Below are positions 11,001-19,733 of a stretch of DNA of 64,000 bases, one piece after another. Position 1 is the stretch's first letter; each line of letters begins with the position of its first letter. Under the pieces are notes generated by a model. The model was not told the DNA's origin and did not search any database. It saw only the letters and a list, made by a program, of their open reading frames with translations. Origin of the DNA: Microlunatus sagamiharensis (GTDB taxonomy: Bacteria; Actinomycetota; Actinomycetes; Propionibacteriales; Propionibacteriaceae); NCBI RefSeq assembly GCF_900105785.1, contig NZ_LT629799.1, positions 1,550,001-1,614,000 of the forward strand, written 5' to 3'. Position numbers and translations under genes: made by a program.

Positions 11001-13171
11001 ACGCCACGACGCTCGTCGCGACCAAGACCTCGGGCACGCTGCTGGTCCCCAGCACCACGGGCACCAACGGGCACGGGTTCCTGGTGATCGGCTCGACCGT
11101 GGCCCCGGCCGCGGGGGTCAGCGACGTCCGGCTCGGGGCGGGCTACGCCCAGGGCACGACGACGGCGGCCAACGCTCCCGAGGCGGTCGTGCGCGACACG
11201 GTCCTGAACGCCGGCATCAAGGCGCAGGTGTGGCAGGACTTCAACGGTTACAAGTGGGTCGACGGCCGGTTCGCGGAGTACGCGAACTCGGGTGCCGGCT
11301 CGGGCGTCACCGACCTGCGTCCGCAGCTCAGCCCCGCGGCGTCGGTCGGCTACACCGTCGCCGCATGGCTCGGGGCCCCGACCTGGTACGCCCCGGTCGC
11401 CGACCCGGCCACCCCGGCCGACGTCACCGCGCCGGCCACGCCGGCCGGCCTCGTCGCGGCCGGCGCCGACACCAGGGTCGACCTGACCTGGACGGCCGAC
11501 CCCGACGCCGCCTCCTACCGGCTCTACCGCGCGGTCGGCACCTCGGTGGTGGTCGGGCCGGGCACGCTGGTCCGCTCCGGGATCACCGGGGGTGCGTTCA
11601 GCAGCACCGGGCTGGCCAACGGCACGACCTACACCTGGGCGCTCGTCGCCGTCGACGCGGCGGGCAACACCTCGGTCGCGGCGACGGTCGCCGCCACTCC
11701 GGCCGACAGCCTCCCGCCGGCCGCGCCGGTCGGGGTCAAGGCCGGGGCCGGGGACAGCCGGGTCGTGCTGACCTGGACCGCGAACGGCGAGCCCGACCTC
11801 GCCGGCTACCGGGTCTACGCCGCGGGCGCGACCACGCACCTGAACGACGCGCTGCTCAAGGGCGCGACGTTCACGCAGACCGGGCTCGTCAACGGCACCG
11901 CGTACGCCTACGAGGTCACCGCGGTCGACGCCCAGGGCAACGAGTCGGCGCGCTCCGCGGTCGCCACCGGGACGCCGGCGGCCGGGGACACCACGCCTCC
12001 GGCCGTGCCCACCGGCGTCACCACGGTGCTCGGCAAGGGTTCGGTGGCCGTCGCCTGGAGCAAGGTCGACGACGCCGACCTCGCGTCGTACGACGTGCTC
12101 CGCTCCTCCGGCGGCGACCCGGCCACGGTGGTCGGGGCGGGGGTCACCGCGACGCGCTGGAGCGACACGACGGCCGTCGTCGGCACGACGTACACCTACA
12201 CGGTGCGGGCGACCGACACCGCGGGGAACGCCTCCGACGCCTCGACGGGCGCGAAGGCCACGCCGGTCAAGGCCGACGTCGTCGTCGCCGCCGACGGCTC
12301 GGGCGACGCGACCACGGTCGCGGGCGGCATCGCGCTGCTGGCCGACAACGCCGACTACACCGCCCAGGGCTACCGGACCGTGCTCGTGCAGCCCGGCACC
12401 TACGCCGGTGCGGTCAGCAGCGGCAACCGCTACGGCGTCCGGCTCGTCGGCGCCACGACGAACGCGGCCGACACGGTGCTGACCGCGCCGGGCGGTGCGG
12501 TGGCCACGCTGACGATCAGCGGCAAGGGCTGGACCGTCTCGAACCTGACGCTCGCCAGCGTCGCCACCGCGGCGGGGGCGCAGGCGACGGCCCTGCAGAT
12601 CAAGGCCGGCGACCAGCAGGTCGTCGACAACGTGCGGATGCTCGGCGACAAGCAGACCCTGCTCGTCTCCACGGCCAACGCCACGACCTTCTCCCGGGTC
12701 TACGTGCGCAACAGCCACCTCGAGGGCGGGGCCGACCTGGTCCTCGGTCGCGCGGTGACCGTGATCGAGCGCAGCACGATCCACGTGCTGAACCGGCCGG
12801 GCGCGAGCCTGACGGACAGCTCGGTCGACGCGGCCTCGCCGTACGGGTTCCTGGTCACGGGCAGCACGATCGTCACCGACGGCAACCCGGGCTCGGTGTT
12901 CCTCGGGCGGCCGTACTCGACGCAGGGCAAGGCGCAGGTCGTGGTGCGCGAGACCGAGCTCGGCTCGGCGCTCGCCACCGCCGGTCCGTGGAAGGACTGG
13001 GACGCGGCGACGCCGTGGACCGCCGGACGCTTCTTCGAGTACAAGAACACCGGCCCCGGCGCGGAGGTCGTCAACCCGGCCACGCGGCCGCAGCTCTCCG
13101 ACGCGGACGCGGCGGCCTTCACCGCGAAGGCCTACCTCGCGGGGACCGACGGCTGGAACCCCACCGCCTGA
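5003..13171 (+). CDS. Giant secreted multi-domain pectinesterase with fibronectin type III domains
   Basis: 2,722 aa. The ATG at 5003 is chosen for its strong GGGGGGAA Shine-Dalgarno and because a signal peptide follows at once (basic n-region, hydrophobic core, cut near SATAA/DTTPP, residues about 33-35). Five FnIII domains (about 37-530) precede pectinesterase domain PE1 (about 537-862). Then come FnIII-6, PE2 (about 967-1310), FnIII-7, PE3 (about 1411-1750), FnIII-8, PE4 (about 1846-2130), FnIII 9-11 and PE5 (about 2423-2722). PE1-3 keep the family residues: QDT (Gln679/Asp680, Gln1115/Asp1116, Gln1565/Asp1566), the second Asp in VDYLFG or VDFVFG (707, 1143, 1598) and Arg in LGRPW (768, 1204, 1656). 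In PE4 these read TDRT, ANNVVLG and LGAGY; in PE5 KQTL, ADLVLG and LGRPY, so both look non-catalytic. Pectinesterases remove methyl esters from pectin. No sortase motif or transmembrane anchor is visible, so it is probably released. Confidence 0.93.
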   Translation: MRSRASSHVVKPARGLVRGLVVTATAAGLVVGIAPSATAADTTPPPVPSSVKTVYYGGVGTQVSWGKVSASDLDTYVVYRSTSKTLVPATDAVGTTTSLTLTDAKAVAGTTYYYGVAARDKSGNVSKPSSVQTVKATDTSAPSTPSSLKATATSGGIALDWADVAVPDLAGYKVARAASSSGTYTTLTSSPLSTSAFTDASAPAGATAYYRVTAVDRTGNASSAASVSAKAATAPAPSTAPAAPTGLKATVSSANVVTLAWTAPSGSITGYTLSRSTSSTGTFATVASPASTATSVTDSSAPAGTTVYYRLVATNAVGSSPAATVSAATSKDTTAPATPSSPKAVVVAGGGGMTVSWTANKEADLAGYLVLKRNGAGDYVTLLGADRPFVPTTFTDPSVTEGKVAYFRIRAVDTSGNVSSYVSLTANNPNVAPKAPASLKATVSTKAGIDLTWAAPTDTDVAGYNVYRSVDAGKTYPLLATATAAAVTATPRFADTSAPQGVKSMYKITAQDVVGNLSSASTVVSATSTTAPVALPVVTKTITVGPAGQFPTIGAALATIPATNLESYTLEIAPGTYREKLRLSSPNVTLHGTGAGPGDTVITYDAASGTIDPTDGEPYGTANSYTVFAEAKNLKLANLSVVNAFDEAAHPEITSQQAVALRVEGDRFVADGVRLIGNQDTLLADTPKPTTRIRQYYVNSYIEGDVDYLFGAADAVFDRVTLRSLDRGKSDNGAITAASTDTGSKYGFLVVDSKVVSSAAAGTVHLGRPWHPSADPDAIGSVVYKNTWLPAAIATDQPWEDMATANSSGTKVNFRWQDARFSEYRNIGPGALPTGAVNANRPQLTDSNAANATPAKYLAGSDGWNPVLPAATTTPAAPAGLAVTTDNRVAHLAWADDSSAAVVGWKVYRSEKGVETVLGTVDRPAFSDSSAVNGAIYSYSVAAISRSGAESARSAAVTVTIAAAPLVVDLVVDPAHADGVKTFATLGAALAAAPAGTAADPTVISVVPGRYAEYLTIAKPYVTVVGSTGTASDVVITGNRAAGTPTGGKNDDGTPATYGTSGSATLLVTGTGDSLRDLTVENAYKEGTYANGQAVAMRSTGDKLVFDNIRLLGNQDTLYANSAGTTVASRQYFHDCYVEGDVDYLFGRATAVFDGCVLRSLDHGSSPNGAVTAASTDTSQKYGFLITRSRFTGTAPDGSQNLGRPWQPGQAQADGTSVADKNAVAQVVVRDSWLGPVVSTTQTWTDMVNSGTTTHWQDARFAEWANSGPGALPAGTTSAGRPQLSAADAAAYTPETYLAGADGWNPVVDAAPDVAPAGVTGLTAGADDGLVTLAWDDSTEPDVTGYRVYRAEGGTVTPTDATLVATVVKPTFADKGVVNGTAYAYTVVAVDAAGHPSAAAAPVTVTPNPQPLVADLTVAKDGSGDYTSLQAALTAANAGTAAKPTVILVKPGTYHEVVASTKANLVVAGTTGDPRDVRIEFDNANGTAVSASTCPQVTNAATCGTSGSYTVFLSGSNVKVSDLTIANTFDRDAHPEIGNFNTQAVALRMTGDRQVYRNVRLLGVQDTVLADAQGNISSTGTGYPRQYVVGSYVEGNVDFVFGRATTVFDRTTIHATSHNGGTVFAPSTASKNPYGYLVVNSRIVSDNDPGTFALGRPWRGWGDGTQPDSSRGQTTIRNTWIGEGISTAQPWVDFAPNVWTDGRFSEYANSGPGALAAGAQNGNRPQLSDAQAADATAQKYLAGTDGWNPVAAAAPDTAPAAPRGLSAKAGDAKVSLTWDESGEPDVVGYRVLRDGTQVGGTLTRASYTDAGLTNGTAVGYTVVAVDAAGHVSAASATASATPQLKVDAVVATDGSGDYRTVQAAVDAGPANGPWLVKVMPGTYAGTTTIAKSGITVVGSTGDPADVVLTNATATPTLTVSGSSVTVRALSVTNSAGVSNSPAVSMTGDKVLLDRTTLTSTDRTVWADVPTAGATSRQLIEGSTVSGANNVVLGRATLVVHATTLVATKTSGTLLVPSTTGTNGHGFLVIGSTVAPAAGVSDVRLGAGYAQGTTTAANAPEAVVRDTVLNAGIKAQVWQDFNGYKWVDGRFAEYANSGAGSGVTDLRPQLSPAASVGYTVAAWLGAPTWYAPVADPATPADVTAPATPAGLVAAGADTRVDLTWTADPDAASYRLYRAVGTSVVVGPGTLVRSGITGGAFSSTGLANGTTYTWALVAVDAAGNTSVAATVAATPADSLPPAAPVGVKAGAGDSRVVLTWTANGEPDLAGYRVYAAGATTHLNDALLKGATFTQTGLVNGTAYAYEVTAVDAQGNESARSAVATGTPAAGDTTPPAVPTGVTTVLGKGSVAVAWSKVDDADLASYDVLRSSGGDPATVVGAGVTATRWSDTTAVVGTTYTYTVRATDTAGNASDASTGAKATPVKADVVVAADGSGDATTVAGGIALLADNADYTAQGYRTVLVQPGTYAGAVSSGNRYGVRLVGATTNAADTVLTAPGGAVATLTISGKGWTVSNLTLASVATAAGAQATALQIKAGDQQVVDNVRMLGDKQTLLVSTANATTFSRVYVRNSHLEGGADLVLGRAVTVIERSTIHVLNRPGASLTDSSVDAASPYGFLVTGSTIVTDGNPGSVFLGRPYSTQGKAQVVVRETELGSALATAGPWKDWDAATPWTAGRFFEYKNTGPGAEVVNPATRPQLSDADAAAFTAKAYLAGTDGWNPTA

Positions 13172-13185
13172 GCACGACCATCGCC

Positions 13186-13221
13186 GACAGCTCCCCGGAC
13201 CGGCGGGTCCGGGGAGCTGTC
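13186..13221 (+). terminator. Strong hairpin terminator after pectinesterase gene
   Basis: Perfect 15-bp stem, GACAGCTCCCCGGAC at 13186-13200 pairing with 13207-13221 around a 6-base loop, starting 15 bases after the stop. No clear T-run follows, which is usual for actinobacterial terminators. Confidence 0.8.
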
Positions 13222-13297
13222 GTCCTCCGCCGGTCTGAGGAGACCCGCTCCCGTCGTCTAGCGTGACACGGAACCGGCACGAGGCGGGGGCTCGGGG

Positions 13298-14554
13298 ATG
13301 GTGGCACGGGTGGGGCGCTGGCTGCGTTCGCGCCTGCGCGCGCTGCTGTGGTGGCTGTGGCCGACCTCGCCCACCTCGTGGTCGCAGGTGCCCGCACGCC
13401 TCGCACCGACCGCGATCCAGGTCGGTCGGCTGACGACCGCGGCCGTCGTCGCGTACGTGGTCGCCGGTCGGCTGATCCCGGCAGGCGGGGTCGACCTGAC
13501 CGCGCCGCTGACGGCCCTGCTCGTCGTGCAGGCCTCCGCGGTCGGCACGCTGCGGATGGGGCTCGTCCGCGTCGGCGCCGTGCTGACCGGCGTCCTGGTC
13601 GCCGTCGCCGTGGGCGCGACCGTGGGGCTCACGTGGTGGAGCCTCGCCCTGGTCATCGCCGCGTCCCTCGTGCTCGCGAAGGTGCTGCGGCTCGCCGAGC
13701 AGTCGCTCGAGGCGCCGATCAGCGCGATGCTCATCCTGGCGGTGACGGCCCCGTCGCTCGCCGCCGAGGCGCGCGTCGGCCTGACCCTGGTCGGGACGGT
13801 CGTCGGGATCGGGTTCAGCCTCGTCGCGCCGGTGGCCATCCCCAACGCGCGGGCCGCCGAGGCCGTGCGCCGCGTCGCCCGATCCCAGGCCGCGCTGCTC
13901 AACGAGGTGGCGCTGGCCCTGGGCGGGCGCGCCCCCGAGCCCGACGAGGTGGCGGCCTGGTCCGACTGGGTGCGCGACGTCGACCGCGAGATCGCCGCCG
14001 CGTACGCCGCAGTGCGCGCGACCGAGGAGAGCCGCACGCTGAACGCGCGCGCCCTCACGACCGCCCGGGTCCACGACCGGCTCCGGGGTGCCGTCGAGCG
14101 GCTGGACCGCTGCCTGGCCGCCGAGCAGACCCTCCTCGGCGCGATCGCCGCCGCCTCGCGGTCCGAGGACGCGGGCGGCTCGACGGGGTCGGACCTGCGG
14201 CGGGCGTTCGCCGTCGTCCTCGACGACCTCGCCGACGGGCTCCGTGCGCTCGGCGACCTGCTGGGCGCGCCGCCGCGGGAGGACGGCCGGCGTCTGGCGC
14301 CGCTCGGCGCCCTCGACGACCGCCTCGCCGAGATCGTGCGGGAGTCGCGGGCGGTGCTCACCGAGCTCGTGCTGCTGGACGTCGACGCTCGTCGTCACCC
14401 CGACCGGTGGCTGGTCCAGGGGTCGATGCTGACCGCCGTGGACCAGGTCCTCACGCAGCTCGACCTCGACCTCGAGCCGCCGGCCGTGCGGCCACGCCTG
14501 CGCTGGACCCCCATGCCCGACGTCCCCCGACGACGCCTGTCCCGGCGTCGGTGA
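13298..14554 (+). CDS. FUSC/aromatic acid exporter-like membrane protein
   Basis: 418 aa. The N-terminal half (about 40-190) holds about six hydrophobic segments in closely spaced pairs (TAPLTALLVVQASAVG, VGAVLTGVLVAVAVGATVGL, LVGTVVGIGFSLVAPVAI), the pattern of the FUSC/ArAE (DUF939-like) exporters. The C-terminal half is soluble and helical with many Arg/Glu/Leu heptads. The family is linked to efflux of aromatic carboxylic acids or polyamine-like compounds; the substrate here is unknown. The gene is separated from the pectinesterase gene by a strong terminator and converges with the PAP2 gene, so it is probably transcribed alone. Confidence 0.7.
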   Translation: MVARVGRWLRSRLRALLWWLWPTSPTSWSQVPARLAPTAIQVGRLTTAAVVAYVVAGRLIPAGGVDLTAPLTALLVVQASAVGTLRMGLVRVGAVLTGVLVAVAVGATVGLTWWSLALVIAASLVLAKVLRLAEQSLEAPISAMLILAVTAPSLAAEARVGLTLVGTVVGIGFSLVAPVAIPNARAAEAVRRVARSQAALLNEVALALGGRAPEPDEVAAWSDWVRDVDREIAAAYAAVRATEESRTLNARALTTARVHDRLRGAVERLDRCLAAEQTLLGAIAAASRSEDAGGSTGSDLRRAFAVVLDDLADGLRALGDLLGAPPREDGRRLAPLGALDDRLAEIVRESRAVLTELVLLDVDARRHPDRWLVQGSMLTAVDQVLTQLDLDLEPPAVRPRLRWTPMPDVPRRRLSRRR

Positions 14555-14603
14555 GGTCGGACCGGCTCGCGCCGTCCGGCCCGGACGACGCCAGGACCTC
14601 CGG

Positions 14604-15470
14604 TCAGGTCCGGTGCGACCCGTGGCTCTGCGTCGAGGCACGCGGCTGCGGGGCCTCCGGCGCCCCGCGCTCGCGGGCGGTCAGGTAGAGACGGTGCGCG
14701 GTGACGACGACGGCGAGCCAGCCGGCGCCGAGGAGCCACGCGGCGAGGACGTCGGTGAACCAGTGGGCGCCGAGCAGCACGCGGGTCAGCCCGACGACGA
14801 CGGCGAGGACGACCGGGACGACGACGCAGGCGATCTTGGCCAGGACCGCGTGCCGGTGCAGCCAGAGCAGGTAGCCGACGACGCCGGCGACCACGGTCGC
14901 GTTGAGGGAGTGCCCGCTCGGGAAGGACGGCGAGTGCTCGAACGGCGGGACCGCGTCCACCAGCGGCGGGCGGCTCCGGCCGATGATGTCCTTGCCGGCG
15001 ATCGTCATCAGCAGCGAGCCCACCCCCGCCCCGGCGACGAGGATCACCGGTGTCCAGGACCTCCTGGTGAGCGCGAGCAGCAGGATCGCGGCGACCGCGA
15101 TGAGCGGCATCCCGACCGGGCCGAAGACGTACGCGACGCCGGCGGAGAACTCGTCGAGCCAGGGCCGCCGCAGCTGCATCGCCTCCTGCAGCATCGGCCG
15201 GTCGAGCATGGCGACGCCGTCGTTCTCGACCACGGCGTCGTAGACGCGGCTGACGAGGAACGACGCCGTGAAGGCGATGATTCCCCCGACGAGCAGGACG
15301 ATGGCCAGCGCCGGCTGCGCGCCGACCCGGTGCCCGACGCCGGTGGCCACGTGGGCCAGCCGGGTGCCCACGGGCCCGTACCAGTGCGTGACGACCGGAC
15401 GGCCCTCGAGGGCGGTGCTCCCCCGCCGCTCGACGCCGCGTGGCTGCGTCGGTCGCTCAGATCCCTGCAT
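14604..15470 (-). CDS. PAP2-family membrane phosphatase
   Basis: 288 aa, ATG with GGAGG 7 bases upstream. It shows the three PAP2 motifs in order: KDIIGRSRPP (K-x6-RP), PSGH, and TRVLLGAHWFTDV (R-x5-H-x3-D), spread between about six transmembrane helices. The N-terminal 30 residues and the C-terminal tail (rich in His, Ser, Gln) are probably cytoplasmic. Such enzymes remove phosphate from lipid substrates such as phosphatidic acid, undecaprenyl pyrophosphate or phosphatidylglycerol phosphate at the membrane; the exact substrate cannot be told. It lies downstream of der in the same direction, with a gap of about 88 bases. Confidence 0.88.
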   Translation of the reverse strand: MQGSERPTQPRGVERRGSTALEGRPVVTHWYGPVGTRLAHVATGVGHRVGAQPALAIVLLVGGIIAFTASFLVSRVYDAVVENDGVAMLDRPMLQEAMQLRRPWLDEFSAGVAYVFGPVGMPLIAVAAILLLALTRRSWTPVILVAGAGVGSLLMTIAGKDIIGRSRPPLVDAVPPFEHSPSFPSGHSLNATVVAGVVGYLLWLHRHAVLAKIACVVVPVVLAVVVGLTRVLLGAHWFTDVLAAWLLGAGWLAVVVTAHRLYLTARERGAPEAPQPRASTQSHGSHRT

Positions 15471-15557
15471 GTCCTGCCTCCGTCGGTGAGCCGGGAACCT
15501 ACCGCCGACGGCTGAGCCCGGGCTGAGCGCCGCGCCGGCCGGGCCGGCGCGGCCGGG

Positions 15558-16916
15558 TCAGCGCTTGCCGCGCTTCTCCCGTGCCCGGACCTCGACGTGC
15601 ACCGGCGTGCCGACGAAGCCGAACTCCTCGCGGAGCCGGCGCTCGACGAAGCGCTGGTAGCCGGGCTCGAGCTGCCCGCTGGTGAACAGCACGAAGGTGG
15701 GCGGGCTGGCCTGGGCCTGCGTGCCGAAGAGGATCCGCGGCTGCTTGCCGCTGCGGACCGGGTGCGGGTGGGCGGCGACGATGCGCCCGAGGAAGGCGTT
15801 GAGCTTGCCCGTCGAGATCCGGGTCTCCCACGAGGTCAGCGCCTCCTGCAGCGCCGGGCCGAGCCGGTCGACGTGACGGCCGGTCTGCGCGGAGATGTTG
15901 ACGTGCGAGGCCCAGGCGAAGGGCGCGATGTCCTGCTCGACCTCGCGGCCGAGGTAGTGGCGGCGCTCCTCGTCGGTCAGGTCCCACTTGTTGTAGGCGA
16001 TGACGAGCGCCCGCCCGGCCTCCTCCACGGAGGTGAGGATGCGGACGTCCTGCTCGGTCAGCGGCACGCTGGCGTCCAGCACGGCGACGCAGACCTCGGC
16101 CCGCTCGATCGCGCCCTGCGTGCGCAGGCTCGCGTAGTACTCGTGCCCCGACGCCTCCTTGACCCGGCGCCGGATCCCGGCGGTGTCGATGAAGACGTAG
16201 GTCTCGCCGTCGACCTCGACGAGCTCGTCGACCGGGTCGACGGTCGTGCCCGCCATGTCGTGCACGACGACGCGCTGCTGGCGGGCCAGCTTGTTGAGCA
16301 GGCTCGACTTGCCCACGTTCGGCTTGCCGACGATGGCCACCCGGCGGGGCCCGCGCTCGGGGTCGAGGTCGAGCGGCGGCGTGGGTGGCAGCGCGTCGAG
16401 GATGGCGTCGAGCAGGTCGCCGCTGCCCCGGCCGTGCAGCGCGGAGACCGCGTACGGCTCGCCCAGCCCGAGGTTCCACATGCTCGCGGCCTCGGCCTCG
16501 GCGCGCTGGTCGTCGACCTTGTTGACCGCGAGGACGACCGGCTTCTTGCTGCGCCGCAGCACCTTCACGACCGCCTGGTCGCTGTCGAGGGTGCCGACGG
16601 TCCCGTCGACCACGAGCACGACGGCGTCGGCGGTGGTGATGGCGAGCTCGGCCTGCTCGGCGATCTGCGCGGCGAGGCCCTGGGCGTCCGGGGCCCAGCC
16701 ACCGGTGTCGACGAGGACGAAGGAGCGGCCGTTCCAGTCGGCGTCGTACGAGACGCGGTCCCGGGTCACCCCGGGCACGTCCTGGACGACGGCCTCGCGG
16801 CGGCCGAGGATGCGGTTGACCAGCGTCGACTTGCCGACGTTGGGCCGGCCGACCACCGCCACGACGGGCAGGGTGCGGGCGGGCGTGGGCAGGGGTGAGC
16901 TGATGGGCTCGGTCAT
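15558..16916 (-). CDS. der: Ribosome biogenesis GTPase Der (EngA)
   Basis: 452 aa with two tandem GTPase domains and a C-terminal KH-like domain. G domain 1 has GRPNVGKS (about 23-30), DTGG and NKVD; G domain 2 has [15 protein letters not shown] and NKWD. The C-terminus ends in a basic EKRGKR tail. Der binds the 50S subunit and is needed for its late assembly. The frame stays open to 16961, but the ATG at 16914-16916 has a GGAG just upstream and fits the family N-terminus; the upstream extension has no such signal. It is the last gene of the dop-pup-prcBA-tyrA-cmk-der run, about 85 bases after cmk. Confidence 0.96.
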   Translation of the reverse strand: MTEPISSPLPTPARTLPVVAVVGRPNVGKSTLVNRILGRREAVVQDVPGVTRDRVSYDADWNGRSFVLVDTGGWAPDAQGLAAQIAEQAELAITTADAVVLVVDGTVGTLDSDQAVVKVLRRSKKPVVLAVNKVDDQRAEAEAASMWNLGLGEPYAVSALHGRGSGDLLDAILDALPPTPPLDLDPERGPRRVAIVGKPNVGKSSLLNKLARQQRVVVHDMAGTTVDPVDELVEVDGETYVFIDTAGIRRRVKEASGHEYYASLRTQGAIERAEVCVAVLDASVPLTEQDVRILTSVEEAGRALVIAYNKWDLTDEERRHYLGREVEQDIAPFAWASHVNISAQTGRHVDRLGPALQEALTSWETRISTGKLNAFLGRIVAAHPHPVRSGKQPRILFGTQAQASPPTFVLFTSGQLEPGYQRFVERRLREEFGFVGTPVHVEVRAREKRGKR

Positions 16917-17001
16917 GGTGCTCCGAAGGGTGTGTTCCGCGCCCCGGATCGGGACACGCACGGCCCTCCAGCGTAGCGGGGAGCCGGGAGGCTCCCCGAC
17001 G

Positions 17002-17733
17002 TCAGCGAGCGACGGCCGGGTCGAACGCCGGTGGCACCAGCGCGCAGATGGCGTCGACGACCTGCTCGAGGTTGAGGTCGGTGGAGTCGAGCACGGTCAC
17101 TCCGGGGGCGGCGTCGTGGAACGCGGCGACGGTGGAGTCGTCGCGGTCGCGCCGGACCACCTGGTCGTGCACGGCCGCCGCGTCCACGTCGCCGCCGAGC
17201 TCGGCGTGGCGCCGGGCGATGCGCGCCGCCGCGTCGGCCACGAGCAGGACCCGGACGGGGGCCTCCGGCGCGACGACGGTGGTGATGTCGCGCCCCTCGG
17301 CGACGATGCCGGACCGGGCCTCGGAGATGATCCGGCGCTGCCGGGCGATGAGGTCGGCGCGGACGTCGAGGTTCGTCGAGACGGCGCTGACCGCGGCCGA
17401 GACCTCGGGCTCGCGGATCGCCTGCGTGACGTCGTGGCCGTTCACCGTGACGCTCTGGTGCGCGGGGTCGAGCTCGAGGTCGAGGTCGGCCTCGCGGACC
17501 AGCCGCGCGACCGCCGGGCCGTCGGCGAGGTCGAGCCCCTCGTGCATCGCGAGCCAGGCCGCGGCACGATACATCGCGCCGGTGTCGAGGTTGGCCAGCC
17601 CGAGGCGGACGGCGACGCCGCGGGCGGTGCTGGACTTGCCGGAGCCGCTGGGGCCGTCGATCGCCACCACGAGCGGGGTGTCGCTGAGCACGGCCTCGCC
17701 GGCGGTCTCGGGGGTCTGGGAGGCGTCAGGCAT
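17002..17733 (-). CDS. cmk: Cytidylate kinase
   Basis: 243 aa. Walker [10 protein letters not shown] at 27-35, followed by LDTGAMYRA, the CMP-binding stretch, and a later [14 protein letters not shown] segment; all are typical of bacterial CMP kinase. It phosphorylates CMP and dCMP with ATP in pyrimidine salvage and supply. An N-terminal extension of about 20 residues before the first strand is slightly longer than usual. It stands between tyrA (gap 108 bases) and der, a gene order seen in many Gram-positive bacteria. Confidence 0.96.
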   Translation of the reverse strand: MPDASQTPETAGEAVLSDTPLVVAIDGPSGSGKSSTARGVAVRLGLANLDTGAMYRAAAWLAMHEGLDLADGPAVARLVREADLDLELDPAHQSVTVNGHDVTQAIREPEVSAAVSAVSTNLDVRADLIARQRRIISEARSGIVAEGRDITTVVAPEAPVRVLLVADAAARIARRHAELGGDVDAAAVHDQVVRRDRDDSTVAAFHDAAPGVTVLDSTDLNLEQVVDAICALVPPAFDPAVAR

Positions 17734-17841
17734 CCCGACACCCTATCGATCCCGCGACCCTGCTCCGACCTGTCGCCCGGAGGGGTGACAGGGCCTGGGC
17801 GTGGTGGTCACCGCCGACGGGCGCTGCCGGAACCGGGTGCC

Positions 17842-18918
17842 CTAGACGACCGTCCAGCCGCCGTCGCGCATGACGAGCGCCAGCCCCTCGGCCCGCTCGG
17901 GCTGGACCGAGAGGGTGAGGTAGCCGACCTGGCGGCTCGCGTCGTGCTCGATGGCGATGTCCTCGACGTTGACCCCGGCGGCCTCGACGTCGCCGAACAG
18001 CCGCGCCAGCGCACCGGGCTCGTCGGGGATGGCCACGACCACCTGCTCGTACGGCACCGGCGCGGCCCCGTGCTTGCCGGGGATGCGGCGCGTGCCGTCG
18101 ACCCCGCGCTCGAGCTCGCGGACCAGCGCCGGGTCGGCCGGGCCGGTCTCGACCGCGCTGATCAGGCGGTCCAGCGACACCGCGACCTGGCGCAGCTCCC
18201 GCAGGACGGCCGTGGAGTTGGCGCCGACGATCTGCTGCCAGAGGCCGGGGTCGCTGCCCGCGATCCGGGTGACGTCGCGCAGGCCCTGCCCGGCGAGGAC
18301 GAGGTCCTCCTCGGGGACGTTCGTGAGGTGACCGGCCATGAGCACCGAGACCAGGTGCGGCAGGTGGGAGACCCGGGCGACGGCCGCGTCGTGGTCGTCG
18401 ACGTCGAGGGTCACCAGGCGCGCCCGGCACGCGCGGACCAGCTCGACCACCCGCTCGACGGAGGACTCGGCGCTCTTGCGGTGGGGTGTCACGACCCAGG
18501 TCCGGTCGACGAACAGCTCGCCGTCGGCGGTGACGGGCCCCGAGTGGTGCGAGCCGGCCATCGGGTGCGACCCGACGTAGCGCGTGAGGTCGACCGGGCG
18601 CTCCCACAGCGCGTCGAGCACGCCGGCCTTGACCGAGCCGACGTCGGTGACAGTCGCGTGCGGGTAGGTGTCGAGGCTCTCCCCGACGACGTCGGCGATG
18701 ACGCGGGGCGGCACCGCGACGACGACGAGACCGACCTGGTCGGGATCGGCCGGCTCCGCCGTGCCGGCGCCCAGCCCCGCCGCGACCGCCGCGTGGCTCG
18801 GGACGGCGTCGACGAGGTGCACCGGCCACCCGGCCGCGGTGAGCGCGTGCCCGATCGACGCCCCGACCAGCCCGGCGCCGACGACGACGGTGACCGGCGC
18901 GGCGGGTCCTGCGGTCAC
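17842..18918 (-). CDS. tyrA: Prephenate dehydrogenase with ACT domain
   Basis: 358 aa. N-terminal Rossmann fold with [10 protein letters not shown] (about 14-23), the prephenate-dehydrogenase motif [12 protein letters not shown] (about 114-125), a helical dimerisation domain containing SHLPHLVS, and a C-terminal ACT domain (about 283-358; [16 protein letters not shown]), the usual site for tyrosine feedback. It converts prephenate to 4-hydroxyphenylpyruvate for tyrosine synthesis. The GTG start (18916-18918) overlaps the prcA TGA by 4 bases (GTGA), so it is probably translationally coupled to the proteasome alpha subunit. Such overlap usually means co-transcription, not a shared function. Confidence 0.94.
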   Translation of the reverse strand: MTAGPAAPVTVVVGAGLVGASIGHALTAAGWPVHLVDAVPSHAAVAAGLGAGTAEPADPDQVGLVVVAVPPRVIADVVGESLDTYPHATVTDVGSVKAGVLDALWERPVDLTRYVGSHPMAGSHHSGPVTADGELFVDRTWVVTPHRKSAESSVERVVELVRACRARLVTLDVDDHDAAVARVSHLPHLVSVLMAGHLTNVPEEDLVLAGQGLRDVTRIAGSDPGLWQQIVGANSTAVLRELRQVAVSLDRLISAVETGPADPALVRELERGVDGTRRIPGKHGAAPVPYEQVVVAIPDEPGALARLFGDVEAAGVNVEDIAIEHDASRQVGYLTLSVQPERAEGLALVMRDGGWTVV

Positions 18919-19733
18919 GACCCGGCGGGCGGTGCGCCCGGCTGGTCGGGCAGCCCGACCTCGGGCGCGGCCGGCGAGGTCGTCGACGCGCTGGCCCGCG
19001 CCTGGTCCGCACCCGCGGCGGCGGCGTCACGCCCGTCCAGCAGCGCGGCCAGTCGGTCACCGGCCACCCGGCGGAACTTGCGCGGCAGCGCCCGGGTGCG
19101 GTCGAGCACCGCGACCTCGAGGGCGTCGACACCCAGCTCGCGCGGTGGCGTGCCGGGGCCGCCGTCGGAGCCGAGGGCCCGGACGGCGAGGCGGACGGCG
19201 GCGCCCAGGTCGAGGCCGGCGGCGTACCCGGTGCGCAGCACCTCCGCGCTCGGCTCGGCCGAACCGCCCATCACGGCGAAGTGCTCCTCGTCGCCGATCG
19301 AGCCGTCGTAGGTCAGCCGGTAGATCTGGTCGGCCGCCGCGTCGGGACCGAGCTCGGCCACGATGATCTCGACCTCGTACGGCTTCTCCCCGCCCGAGGA
19401 GAAGATGCCGCCGAGCAGCTGCGCGTACGCGTTCGCCAGCCCGCGGGCCGTGACGTCGGTGCGGTCGTAGCTGTAGCCGCGCAGGTCGGCGTAGCGGATG
19501 CCGGCCTGGCGCAGGTTCTCGAACTCGTTGTAGCGACCGACCGCGGCGAAGCCGATGCGGTCGTAGATCTCGCCGACCTTGTGCAGGGCCTGCGAGCGGT
19601 TCTCGGCGACGAAGACGATGCCGTCGGCGTAGTGCAGGACCACGACCGAGCGCCCGCGGCCGATGCCCTTGCGCGCGAAGTCGGCCCGGTCCTTCATCTG
19701 CTGCTCGGGCGCGACGTAGAACGGGCTAGACAA
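18915..19733 (-). CDS. prcA: 20S proteasome alpha subunit
   Basis: 272 aa. It begins [19 protein letters not shown], the actinobacterial PrcA N-terminus that forms the gate of the outer ring, followed by [10 protein letters not shown] and the Ntn-fold body. It lacks the catalytic Thr, as expected for alpha subunits. The C-terminal tail (about 230-272, rich in Ala, Asp, Pro) is low complexity and probably disordered. The start is TTG at 19731-19733, overlapping the prcB stop by 8 bases; it is chosen because the protein start then matches the family exactly. The PrcA ring docks the ATPase ARC and controls entry of pupylated substrates. Confidence 0.97.
   Translation of the reverse strand: MSSPFYVAPEQQMKDRADFARKGIGRGRSVVVLHYADGIVFVAENRSQALHKVGEIYDRIGFAAVGRYNEFENLRQAGIRYADLRGYSYDRTDVTARGLANAYAQLLGGIFSSGGEKPYEVEIIVAELGPDAAADQIYRLTYDGSIGDEEHFAVMGGSAEPSAEVLRTGYAAGLDLGAAVRLAVRALGSDGGPGTPPRELGVDALEVAVLDRTRALPRKFRRVAGDRLAALLDGRDAAAAGADQARASASTTSPAAPEVGLPDQPGAPPAGS

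Noticed and set aside
4919-14641. A 3,240-codon open frame on the minus strand opposite the pectinesterase and FUSC genes
   Set aside because: It is Arg/Gly/Asp/Val-rich low-complexity sequence with no domain, spans several plus-strand genes, and arises from GC-biased third positions in the real gene.
16246-19311. A 1,021-codon plus-strand open frame
   Set aside because: Antisense to der, cmk, tyrA and prcA, all of which have clear catalytic motifs; the translation shows no domain.
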